A stretch of DNA of 64,000 bases from Pseudomonas sp. A34-9 (GCF_029543085.1 NZ_CP119967.1:3250501-3314500), one strand, 5' to 3'; positions 26,579 through 35,595 are shown, numbered from the stretch's first letter. Notes: generated by a model from the letters alone, not told the origin. Numbers and translations: made by a program.

Positions 26579-27733
26579 ATGTTGCGTAAAACCCTTCTAG
26601 CCACACTGTGTGCCGGTGCGCTGATCAGCGCACCGGCTTTTGCCGTCGCTCCCAAAGAGTTGCAAAGCGAACAGGGCACCCTTGAAGTCACAACCATTGC
26701 CGCCGGCCTTGAACATCCGTGGGCGCTGGCGTTTCTGCCGGATCGCCAGGGCATGCTGGTCACTGAACGCCCTGGCAATCTGCGCGTGGTCGCCGTCGAC
26801 GGCAAACTGTCGGCGCCGATCTCCGGTGTGCCGCAGGTCTGGGCCAAGGGGCAGGGCGGGTTGCTGGATGTCGCGCTGTCACCGGACTTCAAACAGGATC
26901 GTATGGTCTATCTGTCCTACGCCGAAGGTGGCGGTGCCGGCGACAAGGCCGGCACCGCGGTGGGGCGTGGACGGCTTTCGGATGACTTGAAGACGCTGAA
27001 GGATTTCAAAGTGATCTTCCGCCAGGAACCGAAGCTTTCGGTCGGCAATCACTTCGGCTCACGGCTGGTGTTTGATCGCGACGGTTATTTGTTCATTACC
27101 CTGGGCGAGAACAACGACCGGCCGACGGCGCAGGATCTCGACAAGCTGCAAGGCAAAGTCGTGCGCATTTACCCGGACGGCAAGGTGCCGGATGACAACC
27201 CCTTTGTCGGCCAGTCCGGCGTTCGGCCGGAGATCTGGGCTTACGGCGTGCGTAACCCGCAGGGCGCGGCGCTCAATCCGTGGACCGGCACGCTGTGGGA
27301 GAACGAGCACGGCCCGCGCGGTGGCGATGAGGTGAACATCATCGAGCGCGGAAAGAACTACGGCTGGCCGCTGGCGACCCATGGCATCAATTACTCGATG
27401 CAGCCGATCCCGGAAGCCCAGGGTCAAACCGCCGAAGGCACTGTCGCGCCGCACCATGTGTGGGAGAAATCGCCGGGCGTTACCGGTATGGCGTTTTACG
27501 ATGCCGATCGTTTCAAGCCGTGGCAACACAATGCGTTTATCGGCGCGCTGGTGACTCAGGAACTGATCCGCTTGCAGTTCGATGGTGACAAGGTGGTGCA
27601 CGAGGAGCGCTTGCTGGGCGAACTCAAGCAGCGGATTCGCGATGTACGGCAAGGGCCGGATGGTTACTTGTATGTGCTGACGGATGAAGAGAAGGGCTCT
27701 TTGTACAAAATCGGCCTGAAGCCCACACCTTGA
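26579..27733 (+). CDS. PQQ-dependent sugar dehydrogenase, soluble aldose type
   Basis: A 384-residue periplasmic beta-propeller with a signal peptide to about AFA-VAPKEL. The family pattern is clear: GLEHPWALAFLPDRQGMLVTERPGNLRVV, the GGLLDVALSPDF strand, the catalytic HFGSRL stretch and PEIWAYGVRNPQGA...LWENEHGPRGGDEVNII. It resembles E. coli YliI (aldose sugar dehydrogenase), which oxidises aldoses to lactones with PQQ in the periplasm. ATG 26579 has AAAAGGA 8 nt before it. Confidence 0.92.
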   Translation: MLRKTLLATLCAGALISAPAFAVAPKELQSEQGTLEVTTIAAGLEHPWALAFLPDRQGMLVTERPGNLRVVAVDGKLSAPISGVPQVWAKGQGGLLDVALSPDFKQDRMVYLSYAEGGGAGDKAGTAVGRGRLSDDLKTLKDFKVIFRQEPKLSVGNHFGSRLVFDRDGYLFITLGENNDRPTAQDLDKLQGKVVRIYPDGKVPDDNPFVGQSGVRPEIWAYGVRNPQGAALNPWTGTLWENEHGPRGGDEVNIIERGKNYGWPLATHGINYSMQPIPEAQGQTAEGTVAPHHVWEKSPGVTGMAFYDADRFKPWQHNAFIGALVTQELIRLQFDGDKVVHEERLLGELKQRIRDVRQGPDGYLYVLTDEEKGSLYKIGLKPTP

Positions 27734-27746
27734 CGGGTATTCCCCT

Positions 27747-27831
27747 GTAGGAGCTGTCGAGTGCAACGAGGCTGCGATCTTTTGATCCTGTTTTTTTCAA
27801 TCAAAAGATCGCAGCCTCCGGCAGCTCCTAC
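27747..27831. repeat. REP pair (family A), mixed arms
   Basis: Left arm long variant (GAGCTGTCGAGTGCAACGAGG), right arm standard (CCTCCGGCAGCTCCTAC), between convergent genes. Confidence 0.9.
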
Positions 27832-27841
27832 AGGTGGGTGT

Positions 27842-28942
27842 TCACGTTTCTCGGGTATACAAAATCACCGCCGCACGCAATTTTCCCCGGCCAAACCGGC
27901 ACATTTTCTCGAACTCCCCGTGACTCACCGGCACATGTTGGCAATCCATGGGCTGTCGATGCTGGCTGTGGTCAACATCCGGGTCATGCAGGTAAACGAA
28001 GTCTTCGTCACAATCGGTCACGACCACCCAGTGCGGCGATTTGGAGCGCGTCAGTCGATAGCTGCTGATCAACACCAACGGCTGCCCACCGGCATCCAGC
28101 AGTCGCGGCAGATCCAGCAACGCACCGATCACACACTCGACATCGGTCTCCTGCAATTGCGCCGTGAACTCTTCGTGTACCAAGCGCATGACGTCTTTTT
28201 TATGCGCGTCACGCACACCGTCGAGGAACAGCGGCCCACTCATGCTCAGCGCCATACGCACGCGAAACCCCCGACGCCACGCCGCCAATGCCAATCCCTG
28301 CGGGCTGCAACCGCCATGGCCGGAGGTCATGAACACCGTGGTCGCTTCCCGCCAGACCTGCAGTTCCTCTCGACGCTCCAATGAGCGATCCGCTTGCAGC
28401 GCACCCATCGCCATCAACAGACACGCCGGCCCACAGGTGAAGTCGGTGGTTTGCGGGTAGTAAGGCACCTTGATGCTGCGCGAATCACGGTGCTGAAGAA
28501 TGCGTTTCTCCAGCCGCAGCGCATCGGCGTGGTCTTCGTAGTAATCGTGAATCAGCGCAAAACGCCGGTAGCCATTACGCTCGTACAGCGCGATGGCCGC
28601 AGGGTTGTCGAGGCGCACCTCCAGGCGCAGGTACGCGCAGTCATGCTCCAGGGCCATCGCTTCAATGCGCTGCAGCAATGCCTTGCCCAGGCCCGTGCCG
28701 CGCGCCTCAACGGCGATCGCGATGGAATACAGCCGCGCGAGCGAAGTGCCGCGATGGAACAACACCAACGCGTAACCCAGCAGTTGGCCGTCGCACTCTG
28801 CCACCAGCAACTGCCCGTGGGCGCGGGTGATCATCCATTGAAAGCTGCGACTGGTGAGCCGGTCCGTGGTGAAACATTGCATTTCCAGTGCCAGCAGCGC
28901 CGGCAAGTCTTCAACTACCGCCAAACGAAAAACAGCTTTCAT
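27842..28942 (-). CDS. GNAT N-acetyltransferase fused to C39-like peptidase
   Basis: A 366-residue two-domain protein. Residues 1-150 are a GNAT acetyltransferase of RimI type with acetyl-CoA loop RGTGLGKALL (81-90). Residues 155-366 are a papain-like C39 peptidase with Cys170 in TTDFTCGPACLL, His304 in SPHWVVV and Asp320 in LHDPD, so the triad looks complete. The frame is open to 29029, but ATG 28942 starts the GNAT domain. It is divergent from the RimK-like ligase across 92 bp. Such a pairing has been predicted to modify and cleave a ligase-made peptide; that function is inference. Confidence 0.9.
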   Translation of the reverse strand: MKAVFRLAVVEDLPALLALEMQCFTTDRLTSRSFQWMITRAHGQLLVAECDGQLLGYALVLFHRGTSLARLYSIAIAVEARGTGLGKALLQRIEAMALEHDCAYLRLEVRLDNPAAIALYERNGYRRFALIHDYYEDHADALRLEKRILQHRDSRSIKVPYYPQTTDFTCGPACLLMAMGALQADRSLERREELQVWREATTVFMTSGHGGCSPQGLALAAWRRGFRVRMALSMSGPLFLDGVRDAHKKDVMRLVHEEFTAQLQETDVECVIGALLDLPRLLDAGGQPLVLISSYRLTRSKSPHWVVVTDCDEDFVYLHDPDVDHSQHRQPMDCQHVPVSHGEFEKMCRFGRGKLRAAVILYTRET

Positions 28943-29034
28943 ATGACCACCGTAAAAGTTGCGTAACGAAACGAGACTTTCAAAAAACTTCGTGCTTAAT
29001 AGAAATGGTCTTGTTCTCCAACGGATCAATCTCT

Positions 29035-30609
29035 ATGTCAGCGGTACAGGGTCATTGGCGCGAAGTATCCGAGCAAAGTTTGCCGGCGGCAACTTATTTA
29101 AAATCAGCGATTAAAACATCCAGTCAGGTTTTGATTATTGTTGAGCGCAAGGAAGACTGGGCCTCCTATTTCCCCAGCGAAGACATCCTGACGGCGCAGG
29201 AATACCTCGAGCACAGCTGTGACAGCGAGCCGGGCAAGCGCGTGCAGGTGATCAATCTGTGTCGCAGCTACAAGTACCTGGGCCACGGTTACTACTGCTC
29301 GTTGCTCGCCGAGGCACGCGGACACAAAGTGATCCCATCGGTGCGGACCATCAGCGAACTGACGAAAAAATCACTGTACGGTCTCGCATTGGACGATCTC
29401 GATAAAACCCTTGAGAAAGCCCTCAGTCATCACCTCTACAGTGATACCGAAGGCTTTACGCTGACGCTGTATTTCGGTCGAACCCACATTGAGCCATTAC
29501 AGGATCTGGCCCGACAATTGTTTGAAGTGTTTCCCTGCCCGATTCTGTTAGTTGAGTTTCGCAGAACTAACGGCTGGCACATCGAAGGCATAAAGTCTGG
29601 TGCCTTGCACAAGTTGCGTGATGATCAGGAAGATCAGTTTGCCAATGCGCTGGACGGTTTCAGTCGTAAAGTCTGGCGTGTGCCGCGCTCGCCGCAAGTG
29701 GCGCGCTACGACCTGGCAATATTGCACGATCCACAGGAGGCGTTGCCGCCGTCCAACGCCAAGGCACTGACGAATTTCGTCCGGGTCGGTAAAACCATGG
29801 GCATCGACGTCGAACTGATTGAACGCAAGGATTACGCACGTCTCGCCGAGTACGACGGCTTGCTGATCCGCGAAACCACCAGCGTCGACAACCACACTTA
29901 TCGCTTCGCCAAGAAAGCCGAGAGTGAGGGACTGGTGGTGATGGATGACCCCACGTCGATTCTGCGCTGCACCAACAAGGTCTATCTGACCGACCTGCTC
30001 AACAGCCATCAACTGGGCATGCCCGCCACCGAAATTCTCTACAAGGAGCGACCCGAAGACTTCGAGCGAGTGGGTGAGCGCCTTGGTTTTCCGTTGGTGC
30101 TGAAGATTCCCGACGGCTGTTTTTCTCGTGGTGTGATCAAGGTAGAAAGCCAGCAGGCCTTGCTCGAAGCCACTGCTGAACTGTTTGAACACTCGGTGTT
30201 ACTGCTGGCTCAGGAGTTTTTCTACACCGAGTACGACTGGCGCATCGGCGTGCTCAATCGCAAACCGATCTTCGCCTGCCAATACTTCATGTCCAAGGGT
30301 CATTGGCAGATCTACAACCACAAGGCCAAAGGCCAGGACGTCAACGGCGAATGCCGCACGATGGCGATCCACGAGGCGCCGCGTGCGGTGGTTGAACTGG
30401 CGGTAAAGACCGCCAACCTGATCGGAGACGGCCTCTACGGTGTCGATCTGAAGCAGGCCGGCGACAAAGTGGTGGTGATCGAAGTCAACGACAACCCCAA
30501 CCTCGACGCCGGTATTGAAGACGCTTATTTGCACGACGATCTTTACTCATTGGTGCTGGAGGAGTTCGTGCGGCGCCTGGAACTCAAACGTCGCGGTCAG
30601 GCCTGGTGA
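29035..30609 (+). CDS. RimK-like ATP-grasp ligase with N-terminal RLAN-type domain
   Basis: A 524-residue protein. The first ~180 residues form an extra domain typical of larger RimK relatives (NLCRSYKYLGHGYYCSLLAEARGHKVIPS). The ATP-grasp fold follows, with DDPTSILRCTNKVYLTDLLN, the FPLVLKIPDGCFSRGV hinge, the QEFFYTEYDWRIGVLN segment and the metal-binding VIEVNDNPNLDAG. Relatives form amide bonds by adding amino acids to a carboxyl group. It is much longer than ribosomal RimK (about 300). ATG 29035 is preferred over 29005; neither has a strong ribosome site. The CorA-like gene follows after 7 bp. Confidence 0.92.
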   Translation: MSAVQGHWREVSEQSLPAATYLKSAIKTSSQVLIIVERKEDWASYFPSEDILTAQEYLEHSCDSEPGKRVQVINLCRSYKYLGHGYYCSLLAEARGHKVIPSVRTISELTKKSLYGLALDDLDKTLEKALSHHLYSDTEGFTLTLYFGRTHIEPLQDLARQLFEVFPCPILLVEFRRTNGWHIEGIKSGALHKLRDDQEDQFANALDGFSRKVWRVPRSPQVARYDLAILHDPQEALPPSNAKALTNFVRVGKTMGIDVELIERKDYARLAEYDGLLIRETTSVDNHTYRFAKKAESEGLVVMDDPTSILRCTNKVYLTDLLNSHQLGMPATEILYKERPEDFERVGERLGFPLVLKIPDGCFSRGVIKVESQQALLEATAELFEHSVLLLAQEFFYTEYDWRIGVLNRKPIFACQYFMSKGHWQIYNHKAKGQDVNGECRTMAIHEAPRAVVELAVKTANLIGDGLYGVDLKQAGDKVVVIEVNDNPNLDAGIEDAYLHDDLYSLVLEEFVRRLELKRRGQAW

Positions 30610-30616
30610 CGCACCG

Positions 30617-31540
30617 ATGATCAACAGCTTCGCACTGAGCCACGGTGCCTTGCAGCGTGTTGAGCGACTGGATGCCGAGGTGATGCTGTTCAGCAACCCC
30701 GATGCCGCCGAGCGCGACTTGCTGCACAGTCATTTCAAGGTCGATGAACATGCATTGGCGTCCGCGCTGGACCCGGACGAGGTGTCGCGCATCGAATTCC
30801 ATCCCGACCATTTGTTCCTGATCTGGAAGCGTCCGGAAAATTATTCCGGTGGCGGCAGCCTGGCATTCGAGGTGTCATCCTGCGGCTTGCTGTTCGCGCC
30901 GGGACAATTGCTGGTGATCGCCACTGACGACACGCCGCTGCACGGCCTCGGCACCCGCCAGCCGTTGAACACGCCGCTGGATGTGTTGCTTGACCTGCTG
31001 TTCAACAACATCCATCACTACCTCGGGCACCTGAAAGTGATCAAACTGGTCGCCCGTGAACTGCAACAGAAATTCAACGCCTCGATGCAAAACCAGCATC
31101 TGGTGCAGATGTTCAACCTCAGCGAAAGCCTGATCTATTACATCAACGCGCTGCACAGCAACGGCGCGGTGCTTACGCGGCTGCGCAATCATGCCGAGAA
31201 GCAGCATTTCGCCAGTGAGGCGATCGGCCTGATCGACGATCTGATCATCGAGAACAACCAGTGCTACAAGCAGGCAGAGATCTACTCCACGGTGTTTTCC
31301 GGCCTGATCGATGCGCGTGGCAACCTGATGAACAACAGCATGAACAACCTGCTGCGCAAACTGACGCTGATCAACGTGGTGTTTCTGCCGTTGAACCTGA
31401 TTGCAAGCATTGGCGGCATGTCGGAATTCAGCATGATGACGGCGGGCACGCCTTGGTGGATTTCCTATCCGGTGTTTTTGCTGGCGATGTTGCTGGGGGC
31501 AGGGGGGATGTTGTTGGGGCTGCGGCGTTTGGCCAAATAA
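30617..31540 (+). CDS. CorA/ZntB-like membrane protein with altered GMN motif
   Basis: A 307-residue protein of the CorA fold: a soluble N-terminal part, a long helix region, and two C-terminal membrane helices (VFLPLNLIASIGGM and YPVFLLAMLLGAGGMLLGL). The pore signature, GMN in Mg2+ transporters and GIN in ZntB, reads GMS here (IGGMSEFSM), so metal selectivity is uncertain. It begins 7 bp after the RimK-like gene and is surely in its operon, which suggests transport tied to the ligase product rather than housekeeping Mg2+ uptake. Confidence 0.88.
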   Translation: MINSFALSHGALQRVERLDAEVMLFSNPDAAERDLLHSHFKVDEHALASALDPDEVSRIEFHPDHLFLIWKRPENYSGGGSLAFEVSSCGLLFAPGQLLVIATDDTPLHGLGTRQPLNTPLDVLLDLLFNNIHHYLGHLKVIKLVARELQQKFNASMQNQHLVQMFNLSESLIYYINALHSNGAVLTRLRNHAEKQHFASEAIGLIDDLIIENNQCYKQAEIYSTVFSGLIDARGNLMNNSMNNLLRKLTLINVVFLPLNLIASIGGMSEFSMMTAGTPWWISYPVFLLAMLLGAGGMLLGLRRLAK

Positions 31541-31562
31541 TCGGCTAGTGCAAGCTACCTAT

Positions 31563-31659
31563 GTAGGAGCTGCCGAAGGCTGCGATCTTTTGATTTTGTT
31601 TTTAAGTGCCAAAATCAAAAGATCGTCCGAACGCGGCCCGAGCCTTCGGCAGCTCCTAC
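31563..31659. repeat. REP pair (family A) with altered right arm
   Basis: The left arm is standard. In the right arm GATCG is followed by TCCGAACGCGGCCCGAG instead of the usual CAG before CCTTCGGCAGCTCCTAC. Confidence 0.88.
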
Positions 31660-31756
31660 CGAGAACGCGCGCTGCAGTCCCGCATTTGGCCGAACCGCCA
31701 CCGTGATGCCTTGTTATAGTTCGGGCCTTATTTCAGCCCGGTAAAGGATCACTGCC

Positions 31757-32569
31757 ATGACTCAATACTCCGCCTTCAGCGTCGAACTGGCCGACAACAT
31801 CGCCCATGTGCAGATCAATCGCCCGGAAAAGATCAACTCGATGAACGCCGCGTTCTGGAGCGAGATCGTCGAGATCTTCCAGTGGATCGACGACACCGAC
31901 GAAGTGCGCGTGGTGGTGCTCAGCGGCAACGGCAAACACTTTTCCTCCGGCATCGACCTGATGATGCTCGCCAGCGTCGCCAATGAACTGGGCAAGGACG
32001 TCGGCCGCAATGCTCGCCTGCTGCGCAAAAAGATTCTGACCCTGCAAGCCTCGTTCAACGCCGTCGACAACTGCCGCAAACCCGTCATCGCCGCCATTCA
32101 AGGTTATTGCCTGGGCGGCGCCATCGACCTGATTGCCGCTTGCGACATGCGTTATGCCGCCGAAGACGCACAATTCTCGATCAAGGAAATCGATATCGGC
32201 ATGGCCGCCGATGTTGGCACTTTGCAACGGTTGCCACGGATCATCGGTGACGGCATGCTGCGTGAACTGGCTTACACCGGGCGTACCTTTGGCGCTGACG
32301 AGGCGCGCAGCATCGGCCTGGTCAATCGCGTCTACAGCGACAAGGACGCGCTGCTCGAAGGCGTACTGGATATCGCCCGCGAGATCGCTGCGAAGTCGCC
32401 GATCGCGGTCACCGGTACCAAGGAAATGATCAGCTACATGCGCGACCATCGCATCGACGACGGTCTTGAATACGTTGCCACCTGGAACGCCGCCATGTTG
32501 CAATCCACCGACTTGCGCGTGGCCATGGCCGCCCATATGAGCAAACAGAAACCCGAATTCCTGGACTGA
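31757..32569 (+). CDS. Crotonase family, dienoyl-CoA isomerase type
   Basis: A 270-residue crotonase-fold protein. The residues matching the catalytic Asp/Glu/Asp of peroxisomal delta3,5-delta2,4-dienoyl-CoA isomerase (ECH1) are present with identical spacing: Asp124 in GGAIDL, Glu144 in IKEIDIG and Asp152 in AADVGTLQRLP. This argues for isomerising 3,5-dienoyl-CoA from odd-position double bonds rather than hydration. The ATG at 31757 follows AAAGGA. nudC follows after 6 bp and probably shares the transcript. Confidence 0.9.
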   Translation: MTQYSAFSVELADNIAHVQINRPEKINSMNAAFWSEIVEIFQWIDDTDEVRVVVLSGNGKHFSSGIDLMMLASVANELGKDVGRNARLLRKKILTLQASFNAVDNCRKPVIAAIQGYCLGGAIDLIAACDMRYAAEDAQFSIKEIDIGMAADVGTLQRLPRIIGDGMLRELAYTGRTFGADEARSIGLVNRVYSDKDALLEGVLDIAREIAAKSPIAVTGTKEMISYMRDHRIDDGLEYVATWNAAMLQSTDLRVAMAAHMSKQKPEFLD

Positions 32570-32575
32570 GAAACC

Positions 32576-33406
32576 ATGACATCTCGCTGGACCACTGCAG
32601 TACTGGACACTGATCAACCGGGCGGCTGGGCCGTGGCGCGCAGCCCGGAAGGCTTTCTGTTTGACGACAACGGCGCGTTGTTCCCGCGCGAATGGCTCAA
32701 GCGTCAGGACTTGTCGGTCCTCGCCGAGCATGGCATCGGCCATCTCGATGGCGAGCCGGTGTATCTGCTTGAACTGCGCAGCGCCAGCGAGGTACCGGGC
32801 TGCAACTGGAAAGGCCTGCGGGCGTTCATGCTCGATGGCGATCACACGATTTACAAAGTGCTCGGTTATGCCGCGCAGATTGGCACCTGGGCCCGCGAGC
32901 ACCGGTTCTGCGGTAACTGCGGCCAGGCGATGACACAGGTGCCGCGTGAGCGGGCGATGTATTGCCAGCCGTGCGATCTGCGCAGTTATCCGCGTATTTC
33001 GCCGAGCATGATTGTACTGATCACCCGTGGCGACGAGATTCTGTTGGCGCGTTCACCGCGTTTCGTCACCGGGGTTTACAGCACGCTGGCCGGGTTCGCC
33101 GAACCGGGCGAGTCGGCCGAGGATTGTCTGATTCGCGAAGTGCGTGAGGAAGTGCAGATTGAGGTGCAGAACATTCAGTACATGGGCAGCCAGTGCTGGC
33201 CGTTCCCGCATTCGATGATGCTCGGCTTTCATGCCGAATACGCCGGTGGCGAGATTGTCTGTCAGGAAGACGAGATCGAAGACGCCCAGTGGTTCAACGT
33301 GCACGACCTGCCGCCGTTGCCGGCGTCCAAGTCGATTGCCCGTTACCTGATCGACGTCTACGTGGCGCGGCGCTTAGGCCACGCTGAACCAGTGCTGCCA
33401 GGCTAG
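32576..33406 (+). CDS. nudC: NAD(H) pyrophosphatase / NAD-RNA decapping enzyme NudC
   Basis: A 276-residue NudC. A zinc ribbon uses Cys112, Cys115, Cys130 and Cys133 (CGNC and CQPC). The Nudix box is [22 protein letters not shown] (173-194). The NADH-specific SQPWPFPxS motif appears as SQCWPFPHS (205-213), with Cys for Pro. NudC hydrolyses NADH and removes NAD caps from RNA. The 3' end overlaps the convergent TauE/SafE gene by 33 bp. Confidence 0.95.
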   Translation: MTSRWTTAVLDTDQPGGWAVARSPEGFLFDDNGALFPREWLKRQDLSVLAEHGIGHLDGEPVYLLELRSASEVPGCNWKGLRAFMLDGDHTIYKVLGYAAQIGTWAREHRFCGNCGQAMTQVPRERAMYCQPCDLRSYPRISPSMIVLITRGDEILLARSPRFVTGVYSTLAGFAEPGESAEDCLIREVREEVQIEVQNIQYMGSQCWPFPHSMMLGFHAEYAGGEIVCQEDEIEDAQWFNVHDLPPLPASKSIARYLIDVYVARRLGHAEPVLPG

Positions 33407-34153
33407 GCGCACGGTCAAACCCAACACCACGGTGATGAACACCGGGCGTATGAACTTGGCGCCACCGCTGATCGCGGTGCGCGCGCCAAAGAAGGCGCCG
33501 ACCATCACCGACAGGCCCATGCTCAGGCCGATGATCCAGTCCACCTGCCCGGAAAACACGAACACCGACAGCGCCGCAATGTTGCTGACGAAGTTCATGC
33601 TACGCGCCACGCCACTGGCCTTGACCAGGTCGATCGGGTAGAGCAGCAGGCTGCTGACTGTCCAGAACGCGCCCGTGCCGGGACCGGCCACGCCGTCGTA
33701 GAAACCGAGGCTGAAGCCTTGGGTCGACTGCCATTTCTTTTTGATCGGGGCGTCGCTGTCCAGCGGCGCTTTTGGTGTGCCGCCGAACAGCAGATACAGA
33801 CCGCAAGCGAAGACGATTACCGGAAGCATCTTGTTCAGCCATTCCGCCGGCAGGTAATGCGCAACGATGGCGCCGGTCAATGCGCCGACCAGCGTGCCGA
33901 CAATCGCGTGCACCCATTGCCGAGGGTGGAACAGCTTGCGGCGGTAGAAGGTGAAACTGGCGGTGGCCGAGCCGAACGTCGAACTCAATTTGTTGGTGCC
34001 CAGCACCAGGTGCGGCGGCAGGCCAGCGGTCAACAGCGCAGGCGTGGTCAACAGACCGCCACCGCCCGCGATGGCGTCGATGAAACCGGCAATGAAAGCG
34101 ACAAGGGCCAGTATGGCGAGGGTGGTGAGGTCAACGCTGAGTTCGAAAGGCAT
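33374..34153 (-). CDS. TauE/SafE family membrane transporter
   Basis: A 259-residue protein of the TSUP family with about eight membrane segments and the characteristic N-terminal [18 protein letters not shown] and [13 protein letters not shown], repeated weakly in the second half ([15 protein letters not shown]). Such proteins move sulfite, sulfoacetate or other organosulfur anions. It neighbours the sulfone monooxygenase sfnG (divergent), which fits sulfur use but does not prove it. The gene overlaps nudC tail-to-tail. Confidence 0.88.
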   Translation of the reverse strand: MPFELSVDLTTLAILALVAFIAGFIDAIAGGGGLLTTPALLTAGLPPHLVLGTNKLSSTFGSATASFTFYRRKLFHPRQWVHAIVGTLVGALTGAIVAHYLPAEWLNKMLPVIVFACGLYLLFGGTPKAPLDSDAPIKKKWQSTQGFSLGFYDGVAGPGTGAFWTVSSLLLYPIDLVKASGVARSMNFVSNIAALSVFVFSGQVDWIIGLSMGLSVMVGAFFGARTAISGGAKFIRPVFITVVLGLTVRLAWQHWFSVA

Positions 34154-34248
34154 GGAATCGGCTTATTCGGCAGGGCGCAGAACATGAGCTGCGGGGAGGG
34201 CGGTCATGTTACCTGTATCGAACTGTTGCGGCGACCCGTAAGGCCCAA

Positions 34249-34337
34249 TCGCGAGCAGGCTCACTCCTGCAGTTTTTGGGTTGTTCGCAATATCTATATT
34301 CACTACAAATCCCCTGTGGGAGCGAGCTTGCTCGCGA
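34249..34337. repeat. Palindromic repeat pair (family B)
   Basis: TCGCGAGCAGGCTCACTCCTGC and the inverse GGGAGCGAGCTTGCTCGCGA, separated by about 45 bp, in the promoter region of the TauE/SafE gene and sfnG. Confidence 0.85.
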
Positions 34338-34355
34338 AGGCAGCTTACCTGCCAC

Positions 34356-34374
34356 TGCAAAACTTACTGTTGCA
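34356..34374. promoter_or_regulatory. Inverted repeat upstream of sfnG
   Basis: TGCAA-AACTTACTG-TTGCA, centred about 92 bp upstream of the -24/-12 element, is a possible enhancer site for the sigma-54 activator (SfnR in P. putida). Confidence 0.3.
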
Positions 34375-34456
34375 CACTCAACATCCCGCCAACAAATCCC
34401 CCTTAAAAAAACATCTGAATAACCGGGAAACCCAACAAAACCGGGCATTCCAGCCC

Positions 34457-34472
34457 TGGCACGCTTGCTGCT
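34457..34472 (+). promoter_or_regulatory. Sigma-54 (-24/-12) promoter of sfnG
   Basis: TGGCAC-GCTTG-CTGC departs from the consensus TGGCAC-N5-TTGC at a single base and has the exact 10-nt GG-to-GC spacing. Transcription would begin about 30 nt before the sfnG ATG. In P. putida sfnG is known to be RpoN- and SfnR-dependent, which supports the call. Confidence 0.85.
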
Positions 34473-34512
34473 CTACCACTCCCACTTCCACAAATGTCCC
34501 GAGGACACGCCA

Positions 34513-35595
34513 ATGAGTCAGCAAGCCGTGAAATTTGCCTACTGGGTGCCGAACGTCAGCGGTGGGCTGGTGGTCAGCAAGATCGAACAACGCACCGACT
34601 GGGGCATCGACTACAACCGCAAACTGGCGCAGATCGCCGAGGCGGCCGGGTTCGAATACGCGCTGACGCAGATCCGTTTCACTGCCGGTTATGGCGCCGA
34701 ATTCCAGCACGAGTCCGTCGCGTTCAGTCACGCATTGCTTGCGGCCACCAGCAAACTCAAGGTGATCGCAGCGATCTTGCCCGGTCCGTGGCAACCAGCA
34801 TTGGCGGCCAAGCAACTGGCGACCATCGATCAACTCACCAATGGCCGTATCGCGGTGAATATCGTCAGCGGCTGGTTCAAGGGCGAGTTCCAGGCCATCG
34901 GCGAGCATTGGCTGGAGCACGACGAGCGTTATCGTCGTTCCGAAGAGTTCATTCGCTCATTGCGAGGCGTGTGGAGTCAGGACAACTTCAGCTTTCGCGG
35001 CGACTTCTACCGCTTCGACAATTACAGCCTGAAACCAAAACCGCTGGGGCGTCCGGAGATCTTCCAGGGCGGCAGCTCCCGGGCGGCGCGGGACATGGCT
35101 GCGCGGGTTTCGGACTGGTATTTCACCAATGGCAACAGCGTTGAGGGGATCAAGGCGCAGGTTGACGATATTCGTGCCAAAGCAGCGGCGAATAATCATT
35201 CGGTGAAAGTTGGCGTCAACGCGTTTGTCATTGCTCGTGATACCGAAGAAGAGGCAAGGGCCGTGCTTGCACAGATCATCGATCAGGCCGATCCAGAAGC
35301 AGTGAATGCTTTTGGCGACGCGGCGAAACAGGCGGGCAGGTCGTCGCCGGAAGGTGAGGGCAACTGGGCGAAATCGACGTTTGAGGATCTGGTGCAGTAC
35401 AACGATGGCTTCAAGACCAATCTGATTGGTACGCCGCTGCAAATTGCCGAGCGGATCGTGGCGTTGAAAGCGGTGGGTGTGGATCTGGTGCTGGCGGGTT
35501 TTTTGCACTTTCAGGAGGAGGTGGAATATTTCGGGCGGCGGGTACTGCCACTGGTGCGTGAGCTGGAGGCCGAAAAGACCGCCGCCGTCGCCTGA
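34513..35595 (+). CDS. sfnG: Dimethylsulfone monooxygenase SfnG
   Basis: A 360-residue FMNH2-dependent monooxygenase of the bacterial luciferase family, the expected SfnG length. The N terminus (MSQQAVKFAYWVPNVSGGLVVSKIEQRTDW) and the flavin region NGRIAVNIVSGWFKGEF match SfnG. It converts dimethylsulfone to methanesulfinate during use of organosulfur compounds for sulfur. ATG 34513 follows GAGGACACGCCA. A sigma-54 promoter precedes it. No flavin reductase partner is next to it. Confidence 0.93.
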   Translation: MSQQAVKFAYWVPNVSGGLVVSKIEQRTDWGIDYNRKLAQIAEAAGFEYALTQIRFTAGYGAEFQHESVAFSHALLAATSKLKVIAAILPGPWQPALAAKQLATIDQLTNGRIAVNIVSGWFKGEFQAIGEHWLEHDERYRRSEEFIRSLRGVWSQDNFSFRGDFYRFDNYSLKPKPLGRPEIFQGGSSRAARDMAARVSDWYFTNGNSVEGIKAQVDDIRAKAAANNHSVKVGVNAFVIARDTEEEARAVLAQIIDQADPEAVNAFGDAAKQAGRSSPEGEGNWAKSTFEDLVQYNDGFKTNLIGTPLQIAERIVALKAVGVDLVLAGFLHFQEEVEYFGRRVLPLVRELEAEKTAAVA

